Below, one piece after another: positions 17,515 to 26,078 of a stretch of DNA of 27,483 nt (positions are counted from its first letter, which is position 1; the number at the start of each line of letters is the position of its first letter). Below the pieces are notes generated by a model. The model ran no database searches and was not told where the DNA came from. It saw only the letters and a list, made by a program, of their open reading frames with translations. The stretch is from Chrysochromulina parva (taxonomy: Eukaryota; Haptophyta; Prymnesiales; Chrysochromulinaceae). The position numbers and the translations under genes were made by a program. Where the stretch lies: NCBI GenBank assembly GCA_002887195.1, contig PJAB01000410.1, forward strand, positions 1 through 27,483, read 5' to 3'.

Positions 17515-17702
17515 CCGTAACGATGAAGAATTTGGTCCCAAATCGCTAAACGCTATCATGCATGATTGTACTTTATACAGGCGCGTGTTCGCTCCGAACG
17601 GAATTCATCAATGTTGTTTTGTGTGTACATGCGACGTCACTCGAAGGCCTATATATGGGCCCACCAAGCCAGCGACTCCCAGGATCATATCATACCCATA
17701 CC

Positions 17703-18284
17703 CTAATCGTCGCTGTCCGATTGCGCCGCAAGGAATGCGGACAGAGCCACGGGCTCGGTCGCCTTTCCTCGCGGCGCTGATTCCACATCATGTCGATGCT
17801 CATGTCGATGCTTCTTTTTGTGCTTGTGCTTGAGGTTGTGCTTGTCGCTTTTGTGCTTGTCGCTTTTGTGCTTGTCGCTCTTGTGCTTATCGCTCTTGTG
17901 CTCGCGCTTCCTCTTCTTCTCCTTGCGATGCCTCGGCCCCTCACTGCTCTCACTGTCGCTGCTATCACTGCTATCATCGCTCGCTTTGCGCTTGCGATCC
18001 TCGGCCACTGGCTCACGCCGCGCAAGCCGCGCCTCGCGTTCACGGTCCAGCATCTCGCGATGCTGAACGGAGAGCAGCACCTCGTGATTTTCCGAAGCTG
18101 CCGCCTCCTGTTGCTGGTGCTTTACCCGCGCCTTGAATGCATCCCATCCCTCTGCGCCTCCCTCAGCCTTGCGCTTCTTGATCTTCTCGGTGATGGTTGG
18201 CCCTGCATCCTCGCCGGAAGGCGGACGGCTGCGAGCCGGTGGCAAGAACGCAGCTCTCGCGCCACCTTTGCCCTTCCCTCCCAT
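17703..18284 (-). CDS. Lys/Ser-rich, probably nuclear protein with KSDKH repeats
   Basis: 193 residues from the ATG at 18284-18282, in good context (GCCATGG). The frame extends upstream only to a GTG. Residues 1-35 are basic and Gly-rich (MGGKGKGG). About 40-105 is helical (ITEKIKKRKAEGG, WDAFKARVKHQQQ, LLSVQHREMLDREREARLARRE). An acidic Ser/Asp tract follows (DDSSDSSDSESSEG), then Lys-rich KSDKH repeats and a His/Lys tail, and a short terminal SAFLAAQSDSDD. The mixture of CK2-like acidic serines and basic repeats is typical of nuclear or splicing-associated proteins. The ordered first half and the conserved-looking last dozen residues suggest a real family, but I do not recognise it. Confidence 0.7.
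   Translation of the reverse strand: MGGKGKGGARAAFLPPARSRPPSGEDAGPTITEKIKKRKAEGGAEGWDAFKARVKHQQQEAAASENHEVLLSVQHREMLDREREARLARREPVAEDRKRKASDDSSDSSDSESSEGPRHRKEKKRKREHKSDKHKSDKHKSDKHKSDKHNLKHKHKKKHRHEHRHDVESAPRGKATEPVALSAFLAAQSDSDD
17839..17898 (-). repeat. 4 x 15 bp coding repeat (KSDKH)
   Basis: Four tandem 15-bp units (plus-strand form CTTGTCGCTTTTGTG) encode KSDKH pentapeptides in the Lys-rich protein. The last unit has two silent-type changes. Confidence 0.9.
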
Positions 18285-18642
18285 GGCTCGGGGCACTTCT
18301 CTCGGGGCCGAAGCTGCCTCGCCCCGACTCGCGTCCGCGACGAAACTCACCGTTTCGTTCACACAAGTTTCCCGGATCTTTTTTGTCTTCGTGGGAGGGC
18401 CTCCAACACGCCCAATCACTCAGTCACTACCTGTACCCCCCGCCTTCAGCTAGCGTTCTCCCTAAGAAGTTCCTTTTCTGGTGTCCGGTCCACCTGGCTG
18501 TCCTAGAGCGGCACGAGCGCATGCCGCGACCTGTGACGCGATGAGGGCACCAGTCCTGTAGACTGCCCCCGCACTAAGTACGGTGCGCGCTCGCGGCGAC
18601 GGCGCGCGCGCGCGTGTGTGTGTCCCGGCCGTGCTCCGCCGC
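18285..18642. other. Intergenic region with GC/GT microsatellite
   Basis: 358 bp between two minus-strand genes. It contains an alternating purine-pyrimidine tract, (GC)n then (GT)n, near 18600-18623, just downstream of the DnaJ stop. This could form Z-DNA. The 5' leader of the Lys-rich gene is presumably here. No gene seen. Confidence 0.6.
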
Positions 18643-19821
18643 TCAGCTGCGCTTGGTCCGCTCGTCCTGCTCGAGTGGTGGCTCCTCCTGCTGAAACGCC
18701 TCGATGAGCTCCTTCTGCTTAGGGGAGAGCTCGCGAGGGATCATTACCTGGAAATGCACGAATTGATGACCAGACTGGCGGGCGCCCGTCACCTTGATCC
18801 CGCGGCCGGTCATGACACGCCGGTCGCCCGTCTGCGTACCCGCGGGCACCTTGAGCGACACGTCGCCCTCGAGCGTTGGGATGACAACCTTGGTGCCCAG
18901 CACTGCCTCGGCCAGGCTGAGACGTACGCGGACGTGGAGGTCAGCTCCGTCGCGTTCGAAGACCGGATGCTCGGCGACACTGATCTGGACATAGAGGACG
19001 CCGGGGCCGGCCGGCCCGTCCTCGCCCTTGCCGTTGAGGCGCAGGTTCATCCCATTGTCCACGCCCGCCGGGATGTTGACCTCGTGTGAGCGAACGCCGC
19101 CTGATGGCGAGCGCCACGAGACAGTCTGGCGGCAGCCATTCGCCGCCTGAAGCAAATCGAGCGTCACGCCCACTTGCACGTCGCGCCCGCGCGGCGGGCC
19201 GCGCTGCTTTCGCACCTGCTCTTCGAAAAATGTAAAGAGGTCCTCCGCACTCATAGACCGGCCGCTCTGGAAGCCGCCAAAGCCCTGGAATCCTCCGAAG
19301 CCGCCGCCGCCAGGAAAGCCTCCGTCGCCGCCGCTGCCGTCCACGCCCGCCTTGCCGAAGCGATCGTACGCGCTGCGCTTATTGTCGTCGGAGAGGACCT
19401 CGTACGCCTCGGACAGCTCAGCAAACTTTTTGGCCGCAGCCGGGTCGCCCGCGTTCGTGTCTGGATGGCACTGCTTCGCCTTCTGGAAGTATGCCTTCTT
19501 GATGTCCGACTTGCTCGCGCCCTTGGGTACGCCGAGCATGGCGTAGTAGTCGTCGTCGCCGCCGGCGTTGGACGACATCGCTCGTCGCGCTCCGCCGCCG
19601 CCACCGATTCCGCAGCTGCTGCTGCTGCCGCAGCCACACTGAAGCGCAGGTCGCGAGGACGAGGGCGTCGCCACGTAAGCGCGCAGCAGCGCCGTTCCGG
19701 ACGCGCGGCCCGAGCGCGCGCGCGCGAGGAGACATGTGGTCGGAGTCAGCGCCGTCGGCGCTGGAGAGCGTCCGAGTGCGAGGCGCAGAGCCGAAGTCGG
19801 TCGGCATCGAGAGAGATGCAT
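18643..19821 (-). CDS. DnaJ/Hsp40 co-chaperone lacking the zinc finger, probable organelle targeting
   Basis: 392 residues from the ATG at 19821-19819; the longer frame begins with TTG. Residues 1-80 are rich in Arg, Ser, Ala and Leu with almost no acidic residues, as expected of a mitochondrial (or plastid) presequence. The J domain is at 91-155 with the Hsp70-stimulating HPD at 119-121. A Gly/Phe-rich linker (158-190) and C-terminal substrate-binding domains (212-365) follow: [75 protein letters not shown]. The CxxCxGxG zinc-finger repeats of bacterial-type DnaJ are absent; the chain runs straight from QAANGC to the hinge. The carboxy-terminal DnaJ fold and the HPD predict an active co-chaperone for organellar Hsp70. 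It is head-to-head with the FkbM gene. Confidence 0.93.
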   Translation of the reverse strand: MHLSRCRPTSALRLALGRSPAPTALTPTTCLLARARSGRASGTALLRAYVATPSSSRPALQCGCGSSSSCGIGGGGGARRAMSSNAGGDDDYYAMLGVPKGASKSDIKKAYFQKAKQCHPDTNAGDPAAAKKFAELSEAYEVLSDDNKRSAYDRFGKAGVDGSGGDGGFPGGGGFGGFQGFGGFQSGRSMSAEDLFTFFEEQVRKQRGPPRGRDVQVGVTLDLLQAANGCRQTVSWRSPSGGVRSHEVNIPAGVDNGMNLRLNGKGEDGPAGPGVLYVQISVAEHPVFERDGADLHVRVRLSLAEAVLGTKVVIPTLEGDVSLKVPAGTQTGDRRVMTGRGIKVTGARQSGHQFVHFQVMIPRELSPKQKELIEAFQQEEPPLEQDERTKRS

Positions 19822-20045
19822 TGTGTCGCGGTTGCCACGTCGCAATGATGCGGGGGGTTTTTTTTATTCTGGGAACTGGCGTGCCTCACGTTTACACCTG
19901 AATCACATTAGATCCAGCCTCGCCACTTCACAGCCAGCGCCGCCAGAAATGGAGCAGTGCACCGTGCTGTGTGGTTGCCCCGCCCGCGGTCGCAAAGCGT
20001 GAGAGCTCACGCCGCTCGCCCGGCCAGCCCGCCGACACTGTCACC
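19822..20045. promoter_or_regulatory. Shared 224-bp divergent upstream region (DnaJ / FkbM)
   Basis: The two start codons point away from each other across 224 bp, so the promoters must overlap or be shared. A T-run (near 19857-19867) is the only AT-rich block. No TATA box is obvious. Confidence 0.6.
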
Positions 20046-21222
20046 ATGGCCGACTCGCCCGCAGACTGCAAACTCACAAAGTGGCCGAGTATAAATGGGA
20101 AGCTTCTCTGGTGCAAGGAAGGGCAACCAGAGATCGGACTGGATGCTGATCTTCACTGGCTTATTAGGCGCGTCACGAGGATGCAACGCTTCGTTCTTGG
20201 CAAGCTGTCGCGCACGGAGCTGCTCTCCACACTCGAGGCGATCCGGCGAATCGTGATGCCCTCGGGCGGCGCATGCGGCATCGCGTGCCTTTGGCCGCTG
20301 CTCTCGTGTGTGCTCGCCAACACAAACAGCCAGGAGCGCCAGGACCTCTTCCTCTTGCCATCGCTGCTGCACGCTGCCGACTACCGGCCGGGCCTCTACG
20401 TGGAGATTGGCGCATACGACGGCGTCAATATGAGCAACACGTATATGTATGAGCGCTGCTTCAATTGGACTGGGCTGCTCGTTGAGGCGCAGCCGGACAA
20501 CTTTGCGGCCCTCAGACAGCGCAGCGGCCGGAATGCAACGATGGTCCATTCTGCCGTCTGTAGCGCCGGTACCGATCCGCCGGTCGTGTACATGACGCGG
20601 CCTCGCGACGGAGAGGGCAACATAGCGAAGCAGGTTAGCGATGTCGGCAGGAACCAAACCGAGGCGAACCGGACCGTGGCGGTGCCGTGCGCGCCGCTCT
20701 CGCGCCTCATGGACACAGCAGGCCTTGCCCAAGCCGACTTTTTCTCCTTGGATGTCGAAGGGGTGCGTGCGCGCCAAGCCATCGCGCACTGACACGGGAG
20801 CCGGCAAAGCTGCACCCCAAAGCTGCACCGCCGCCTCAATGACTGCCTCCTGATCGACGTCTTGTTTCGCATAGGCGGAGGAGCTGGTGCTCAAGACCGT
20901 GGAGCCGGGGCGCTTCAAGATCATTATGGTCGAGACAGAAGCCACCGTCAGCACTCTCGACTGTAGGCATGCTGTCCATCTCCGAAACTGTCGCAATGTT
21001 GTGTTGCAAGTGAGCGATGAGGGCACGATCGCCCGCGTCCAGCAGGCTCTCTTGAATGCCAATTTCAGTTTGGCCACCGACTTGTCAAGCATCAACAGGG
21101 CGACGTACAACAAGAACAAGGTCTACCGGCGCGCCGACGTGTCTAAGCCACGCCACCACACGCCGCCTCGGAGACCGCCGGACAACGGAAAAGCTATATA
21201 CTTCGGAGATCTACTACGGTAG
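20046..21222 (+). CDS. FkbM-family SAM-dependent methyltransferase, 2 exons
   Basis: Exons 20046-20762 and 20875-21222; 354 residues. The ATG at 20046 sits in a strong context (CACCATGG); the longer frame starts with GTG. The N-terminal 110 residues are basic and helical without a known domain. The methyltransferase core starts with the SAM-binding motif LYVEIGAYDGVNMSNT (117-132), then WTGLLVEAQPDNFAALR with the acidic ribose-binding Glu, and PCAPLSRLMDTAGLAQADFF. The family signature SLDVEG|AEELVLKTV is restored by the splice. FkbM-type enzymes O-methylate sugars or small molecules; the substrate cannot be inferred. The C-terminal tail is basic. It could also belong to the wider Methyltransf_21 group found in secretory-pathway proteins. 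Confidence 0.88.
20763..20874 (+). other. FkbM gene intron (112 nt)
   Basis: Donor GTGCGT, acceptor TTTCGCATAG. Phase 0; it joins SLDVEG to AEELVLK, exactly the family motif. An in-frame TGA near 20790 would otherwise stop translation. It contains AAAGCTGCACC twice. No junction duplication seen. Confidence 0.92.
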
Positions 21223-21537
21223 CCCTAGTGACGAAACCCCCCTGTTATAGTAGCGTCTATAGGCCCCGTGATAAGGCCCCGTGAGCTTGCTCTTGCTTAA
21301 CCTTGCGCCGTTGCCGTCGAGCGGGGGTTGCACTTATTGCAGGTTGCGGGTTCAAATGTCATACCATGACTCGAGAAACACTCCGCTCGAAGGTCTCGAT
21401 AATGCTCCACTCCCTGCCTGTTCGCAACCGCGCAGAAACACTACACTATCGCTGCTGGCTAGTAAGAGAGAACTCTGAGATGAAAGAGTCTACACGTCTC
21501 GGTCACGCTATCTCTTCTCTACACGAGATGATCTCGC
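21223..21537. other. Intergenic region, no recognised gene
   Basis: 315 bp between convergent genes (FkbM + and U-box -). It has GGCCCCGTGA twice near 21261-21283. Otherwise nothing is identified; both 3' ends must lie here. Confidence 0.5.
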
Positions 21538-22389
21538 TCACAAAGTAGGATCGGCCTCGAGATCCTGGATCAGCATGCGCAGCCTATGGTTCGGCAGCAG
21601 CGTGCTGTTTGGCATGATGCACCCCGTGAGCGGCGAGGTCCGATGAGTGCGCAGCCAATGCTCGATCGCGGCCCGCTCGTACGAGTGACCGTCGCCCGCA
21701 ATCACCGGATCTTGCATCACCGCGAGGGTGATCGGACAGCGCAGGTCGTTCTTGAGCGCCAAGCGGCGCACCTCGGCAGCGGCGCCCGCGCTCGAGAGCT
21801 GCACACCCGCGAGGCCCGCGGGTGCCACCCCGCCTGGGTAGCCCTCGCCGCGCGTGCGCGCCTCGAACTGCTCACGCATCTGCTCACGCCGCTGGGAGAG
21901 CTGGGCCTTGAGCTGGCGCAGTGAGAGGAAGAGCACGACAGAGGCGGACGAGGTGAAGACGAGGTAGAGATCCATGGGAGCGTTGAGGAAGAGGAAGTAG
22001 AGGTCGGCGTTCGCGTGCGTCTGATTCTGTGTGTGCTTGAGGAAGGTCTCAGCGAGAATGAAGAGGAGGAAAACGAGCGCGAGCCCCGCGGAGCCTATGA
22101 AGTGCGCGGCGACGTAGTTGCTCTTGCAGTGCTTCGCGCCATACCAGCCGAGAAACCCCGCGGCGAGGAAGAAGGGTTGCAGGACGAGCAGCGTGGGCGA
22201 GCGCCGCCAGTTGGTAAGTAGAACGAGCGAGAGCGCGATCTGCACTAGGCAGCCGTTCATCACGAGGTCGCGCCGCTGGAGCATGGGCGCGTCGTCGACG
22301 TCGAAGATGAGCCCAGAAAATATGCTCGAGGCTATTGGACTCGAGGCCTGGGTGCTGGGGGCTTCGGATAGGGGTTGGTAGGCGGCCAT
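21538..22389 (-). CDS. Membrane-anchored U-box E3 ubiquitin ligase
   Basis: 283 residues from the ATG at 22389-22387; the longer frame starts with TTG. After a short Ser/Pro-rich N-terminus there are four hydrophobic segments (about 42-61, 66-85, 93-116 and 130-158) separated by short loops, then a basic Gln/Arg helix (159-180) and a Gly-rich linker. The C-terminal U-box is at 213-283: DLRCPITLAVMQDPVIAGDG, HSYERAAIEHWL, TSPLTG, LLPNHRLRMLIQDL. The U-box recruits an E2 and ubiquitinates substrates, here presumably at an ER or other endomembrane surface. The combination of four TM segments and a C-terminal U-box differs from well-known soluble U-box proteins such as CHIP. Its partners are unknown. 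Confidence 0.88.
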   Translation of the reverse strand: MAAYQPLSEAPSTQASSPIASSIFSGLIFDVDDAPMLQRRDLVMNGCLVQIALSLVLLTNWRRSPTLLVLQPFFLAAGFLGWYGAKHCKSNYVAAHFIGSAGLALVFLLFILAETFLKHTQNQTHANADLYFLFLNAPMDLYLVFTSSASVVLFLSLRQLKAQLSQRREQMREQFEARTRGEGYPGGVAPAGLAGVQLSSAGAAAEVRRLALKNDLRCPITLAVMQDPVIAGDGHSYERAAIEHWLRTHRTSPLTGCIMPNSTLLPNHRLRMLIQDLEADPTL

Positions 22390-22502
22390 GTCTCTCAAGT
22401 TGCGTCAAGTTCTCGTGAAGTTTGCTGCGTGCAGGCGTTTTAAAGTTAAGAAAGGCTTTCCTGGGCAGAGTCGACCGTAGGCACGACCGAGGATGGAGCG
22501 TC
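22390..22502. promoter_or_regulatory. Shared 113-bp divergent upstream region (U-box / MYND)
   Basis: Start codons diverge across only 113 bp. A small AT-rich patch (TTTTAAAGTTAAGAAAG near 22438-22454) is the only candidate core element. Joint or overlapping transcription control is likely. Confidence 0.6.
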
Positions 22503-23973
22503 ATGTCGGGCACGGCCATGGAGTGTCGTACTTGTGCCCACTGCAACTCACCCAACATGGCGAAGTCGCGCTGTGGGCAATGTAAGAGCGTCTGGTATTG
22601 CGACCGCGAGTGTCAACGGCAGCACTGGGGAAGCCACAAGGCGCAGTGCAGATTGCTCACACTCGCGCTGATGAGCGCCTCCACACAAGCACAGGCTGCA
22701 GAAATGCTTTTCTTCGAGGCGGCGACCGTTCAGACCAGAGGCGCAGCGGGATGGGAGCACTTTGTGATCGACGGCGTTGACTTTCTCGCCGTGGCCAACT
22801 TCTTCACGTCTGCTCCTGGCCGTCAGCCCAGCATGACCACGGATTCGGCCGTGTACACGGCGACTACCGACGGAGTTCAATTGCAGCTGACCGAGGTGCA
22901 GCGCTTTCGCACGACAGGTGCACACGGGGTCGCGCACCTCGAGAGTGGCGGCCGGCACTACCTGGCCGTGCCCAACTATTACGGGGGGGATGCCGTCATC
23001 CTCCGCTGGGATACAGCTGCACGCCGCTTCACGGAGCTGCAGCGGGTCAAGTGCGACGGTGGCGGCGGAGTGGAGGCGATGGACGTCGGCGGCCGGCCGA
23101 TGCTGGCCTTTGCCGAGTTCAACTTGGGCATAGCGGCGCTGTATGCGTTGGACGAAGAGCGCTTCCAGCTATGGCAACGCGTGCCCGCGCCAGGCTGTGG
23201 GGCGATCGCGCACATGCGAGTGCCAACTGCCGATAGGGGGCAGAAGCTGCTGATGCTCGCCGCAAGCTACGTGACCCGGCAAACGGGGTGGCGCACACGT
23301 TCGACCATCTTCGCCCTGAACGACGCGGGCTCAGCCTTCGAGAAGCACAGTGAGGTCGCCACAGTCGGGGCCCACGATGTCGAGGTCGTCAGCGTTCACG
23401 GCAGGCACTTCGCCTTCTACTCGAACGATAAGGACGAGCGCAGCACCAAGCAAGATTCGGAACTCTTCGAGTGGGTCGGACTGTTCCCAAACGGACGTCT
23501 CGTCAGTCGGCAGAAGGTAGGTCGCCATCGATGGCGCGCGCGCGCGCACGCGGCCGACCTCCTCCTCGCCCGGCATGCAAGTGCTCACCACGGCGCCTAC
23601 CCCTTCCCCACAGGTCGCCACTGATGGCGCGCACGCGGCCGAGTTCTTCTCGTCGGCCGATGGCAAGTCTCACTTTTTGGCCGTGGCAAACCTCGGCGAT
23701 CGGCAGGCCAATATGTACAGGCGCGACAGTGTGGTCTACGCATTCAACCCCTTGGCGGAGGAGGGCACCCCCATGCTGACTCTCCTTCAAAAGCTGCCCA
23801 CCCTCGGTGCCACGGACTTTCTTGGCTTCTCCATTGGCGGCGTCACGTACCTCGCCGTGTCGAACGAGCAGGACGACACGCGGGGCGGCGATGTAGGGAG
23901 CACCATCTGGACCTTGAGGGACACACCAGAAAAGGGTCGAAGGTCGGAAGAGGGTGTGCGGGATGAGCTGTGA
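22503..23973 (+). CDS. MYND zinc finger with EAR/EPTP-type beta-propeller repeats, 2 exons
   Basis: Exons 22503-23516 and 23614-23973; 457 residues. The frame upstream of 22503 begins with TTG, so the ATG at 22503 is taken. The MYND finger is at 11-49 with C11, C14, C24, C27, C33, C37, H45 and C49 (CGQCKSVWYC, HWGSHKAQC). The rest consists of six or seven repeats of about 45 residues with the pattern of EAR repeats: HFVIDGVDFLAVANF, GVAHLESGGRHYLAVPNYY, GVEAMDVGGRPMLAFAEFN, DVEVVSVHGRHFAFYSND, AAEFFSSADGKSHFLAVAN, FLGFSIGGVTYLAVSNEQ. Such repeats build a seven-bladed propeller and are mostly known in extracellular proteins, whereas MYND fingers are intracellular protein-binding modules. The role is therefore a guess: an intracellular scaffold. 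The C-terminal charged tail (EKGRRSEEG) is short. Confidence 0.85.
23517..23613 (+). other. MYND gene intron (97 nt)
   Basis: Phase 0 (VSRQK to VATDGAHAAEFF), restoring an EAR repeat. The intron's start (23521-23555) is repeated, with small indels, as the start of the next exon (23614-23642): GTCGCCA, then GATGGCGCGC, then GCACGCGGCCGA. It contains GCATGCAAGTGCTCACCAC (23573-23591), also present in sulfatase intron 1. The 3' end is CCCTTCCCCACAG. Confidence 0.9.
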
Positions 23974-24212
23974 CGCGACCCACCCCACTTTGAACTGAAG
24001 AGCGACCCAGTCAGTCAGTCATCATTCACCCAATCCTCTCCTCGAGGTTTTCAGCGCCTTGGCTTGCAGAGCCAGAGGGGGCAGCGTGTCTGCATACAAA
24101 TGAAAGTCTATGTCAAGTTTCGCGCCGTATTGGGCTCTCCTTCCGGTGGATTCGATGATTTGGAAGCGGCTCTCGAAGTCCTATCGGCTCCTGACTGCTC
24201 ACTTGCCGAAGC

Positions 24213-26078
24213 ATGGCGCCAAAGCCCAAGGCGCGCGCTCCGCTCGCCGCCTCGCCAGGCGCCGGCGGCGCCGCCGCCACGCAGGGCGAGCGCGCGAACG
24301 CGATCCTGCGCATCCGACCGGCACTCACAGAGGAGGAGGGCCAGGACAACCAGGCGCTACAGTGCGACCGCGGCAACCGGCTCGTGTGGACGCTCGGCGA
24401 GCAGGACGAGGCCGAGATGGGCGACCTGGTGCCGCGCCAGTACGCCTTCGATGAGGTGCTCGAGATGCACGTCGGCCAGGCCGAGGTCTTCGACATCGTT
24501 GGCATGCAGCCGGTGCAGGCGGCGATCAACGGCAACGTGGGATGCGTGCTGTGCTTCGGCGCGAGCGGCTCCGGCAAGGACTTTTCGCTGCGTTGCGAGC
24601 GGCCCGGGCAGGAGGGCATTCTGCTGCGTGCGCTCGCCCTCATCTTCCAGGGCTCCGCCTCGCTCGTCGCGCCCTCGCCGCGCGTGACCTCCTTGCTCGC
24701 CGCCTCGATGCTGCGTGAGGATGATTACAAGGCGCAGAAATCGACGGGCGCGGACGTGCATGTGGCGTATCTGCTGCTCACGCCCGACCAGACGGTGCAC
24801 GACCTGATCGGCTGCACCGAGCTCAACATCCATCCGGGCGCCCTCGACGACGTCGAGCAGAGCGGCCACGCGGCTATCTGCCAAGACGCGAAATGGACGA
24901 AGGCGACGACCAAGGAGGAGGTGATGCGAATCTTGTCGAAGGCGGACTCCGCGCGCACGGAGGCGCTGCCGCGCGAGGGCTCGCACTCACTCATCCTGTT
25001 GCGCGTCGACGCGGGCGTCGTCATCTTCGGCTCGCTCGCCTCCATCGACGCCATGCGTGGCGCGCCGGGGGAGGAGGCCGCGAACGAGCCACTCGCAAAC
25101 TCGATTGAGGCAGCAGGCAAGTGCCTCGAAGCCCTCTCGCGCTCGAAGAAGGCGACGCCGCCGGTGCACGAGTCGACACTGACCACGATCCTCGCGCCCG
25201 CGCTCGGCGGCCCCGGCGCCTCGCCCGAGGGCGTAACCACCATCCTCGTGTGCGTGCACCCTTCGAAGCGCAAGCTGGCCCTCACGCAGCAGGCGCTCGC
25301 TTTCGGCCAGCTCGCGATCGCTGCGGTGACGCGCACGAAGGCATCGGCGTCGGTCGACTACCAGGCCCTTGCCTCTCAGCTCATGGCGCAGCGCGACGCC
25401 AAGCAGGAAGCTCTTCATGAGCTCGAGGGCAAAGTGCTTCGTCAATTGCGTCCACAGCTCGAGGAGGTGATGAGGCAGGAGGTCGAGATTAAGCAGCTCG
25501 CGCAGGCGCTCGCGCAGACGCAGTGGGAGGCGCGCACTTTCGCATCCAAGGAGTCGCAGCTGCAGAACCAGCTCGAGATGCTGCGGCAGGAGCACGCGCA
25601 GCGCATGTACTCGCTCCGCGCCGAGCGCACCGCTATCATGGCAGAGCTCCAGTCCGAGATGAGTTCCGTCAAAGGCGGGCGCGAGTTCGCGCAGCAGCGG
25701 CAGCAGCACGCAGAGGACGTGCAGGCGATCGGCATGCGGCTGCGCTCTCTCCAGAGCTACGTCGAGACCGCCGAGGCGGAGCTCTCTCTCCACGAGGAGA
25801 ATTCGACCAAGGCGCGCGCCGTGCTGCCCGGCGCGGCGCGCGAGCTCGCAACGCTCGCGCTCACCTTTTCTGAGGACGGGCAGCAAGCGGAAGCGGCGGC
25901 GCTCTTTGCGCACTCGCTCTCGATCCTTGAGGCCGCCTTTGGCGCGACGCAGCCAGAGCTCGCCGCGTTCAAGGCCGAGGTGCAGCGCGTTGTCGACTCG
26001 GGCGTGCCCGCGCAGCCCACCGGCGGAGGCAACACGCGCGGCGGCATGCGCCCTCTCAATCGGCAGCAGATCGATTGA
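24213..26078 (+). CDS. Divergent kinesin-like protein, probably ATPase-dead, with coiled coil and TPR
   Basis: About 621 residues, ATG at 24213, single exon; the stop lies inside a GATC-rich repeat. The motor-like region (about 25-380) keeps the kinesin order: RIRP (33-36), YAFDEVL, a P-loop GASGSGKD (116-123), SHSLILLRVD in the switch I position, and LANSIEAAGKCLEALSRSK followed by PPVHESTLTTILAPALGG and ALAFGQLAIAA. The P-loop lacks the Thr/Ser after Lys, switch I lacks the usual NxxSSRSH, and switch II (DLAGSE in kinesins) reads GSLASIDA. ATP hydrolysis is therefore doubtful. Residues 385-530 are a coiled coil. One TPR like those of kinesin light chains (ARELATLALTFSEDGQQAEAAALFAHSLSILEAAFG) follows near 541-576. 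It may be a microtubule-binding or cargo adaptor pseudo-motor. Confidence 0.85.
   Translation: MAPKPKARAPLAASPGAGGAAATQGERANAILRIRPALTEEEGQDNQALQCDRGNRLVWTLGEQDEAEMGDLVPRQYAFDEVLEMHVGQAEVFDIVGMQPVQAAINGNVGCVLCFGASGSGKDFSLRCERPGQEGILLRALALIFQGSASLVAPSPRVTSLLAASMLREDDYKAQKSTGADVHVAYLLLTPDQTVHDLIGCTELNIHPGALDDVEQSGHAAICQDAKWTKATTKEEVMRILSKADSARTEALPREGSHSLILLRVDAGVVIFGSLASIDAMRGAPGEEAANEPLANSIEAAGKCLEALSRSKKATPPVHESTLTTILAPALGGPGASPEGVTTILVCVHPSKRKLALTQQALAFGQLAIAAVTRTKASASVDYQALASQLMAQRDAKQEALHELEGKVLRQLRPQLEEVMRQEVEIKQLAQALAQTQWEARTFASKESQLQNQLEMLRQEHAQRMYSLRAERTAIMAELQSEMSSVKGGREFAQQRQQHAEDVQAIGMRLRSLQSYVETAEAELSLHEENSTKARAVLPGAARELATLALTFSEDGQQAEAAALFAHSLSILEAAFGATQPELAAFKAEVQRVVDSGVPAQPTGGGNTRGGMRPLNRQQID

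Noticed and set aside
20007..21119. 370-residue open frame on the minus strand
   Set aside because: It is the antisense shadow of the FkbM gene, whose spliced sense frame has clear family motifs on both sides of the intron.
21335..21365. tRNA B-box-like GGGTTCAAATG
   Set aside because: The bases on each side do not pair into a T stem, and no acceptor or anticodon arms can be drawn.
24987..25913. 308-residue open frame on the minus strand
   Set aside because: Antisense of the kinesin-like coiled coil; Arg/Leu-rich with no motifs, as expected of GC-rich shadow frames.
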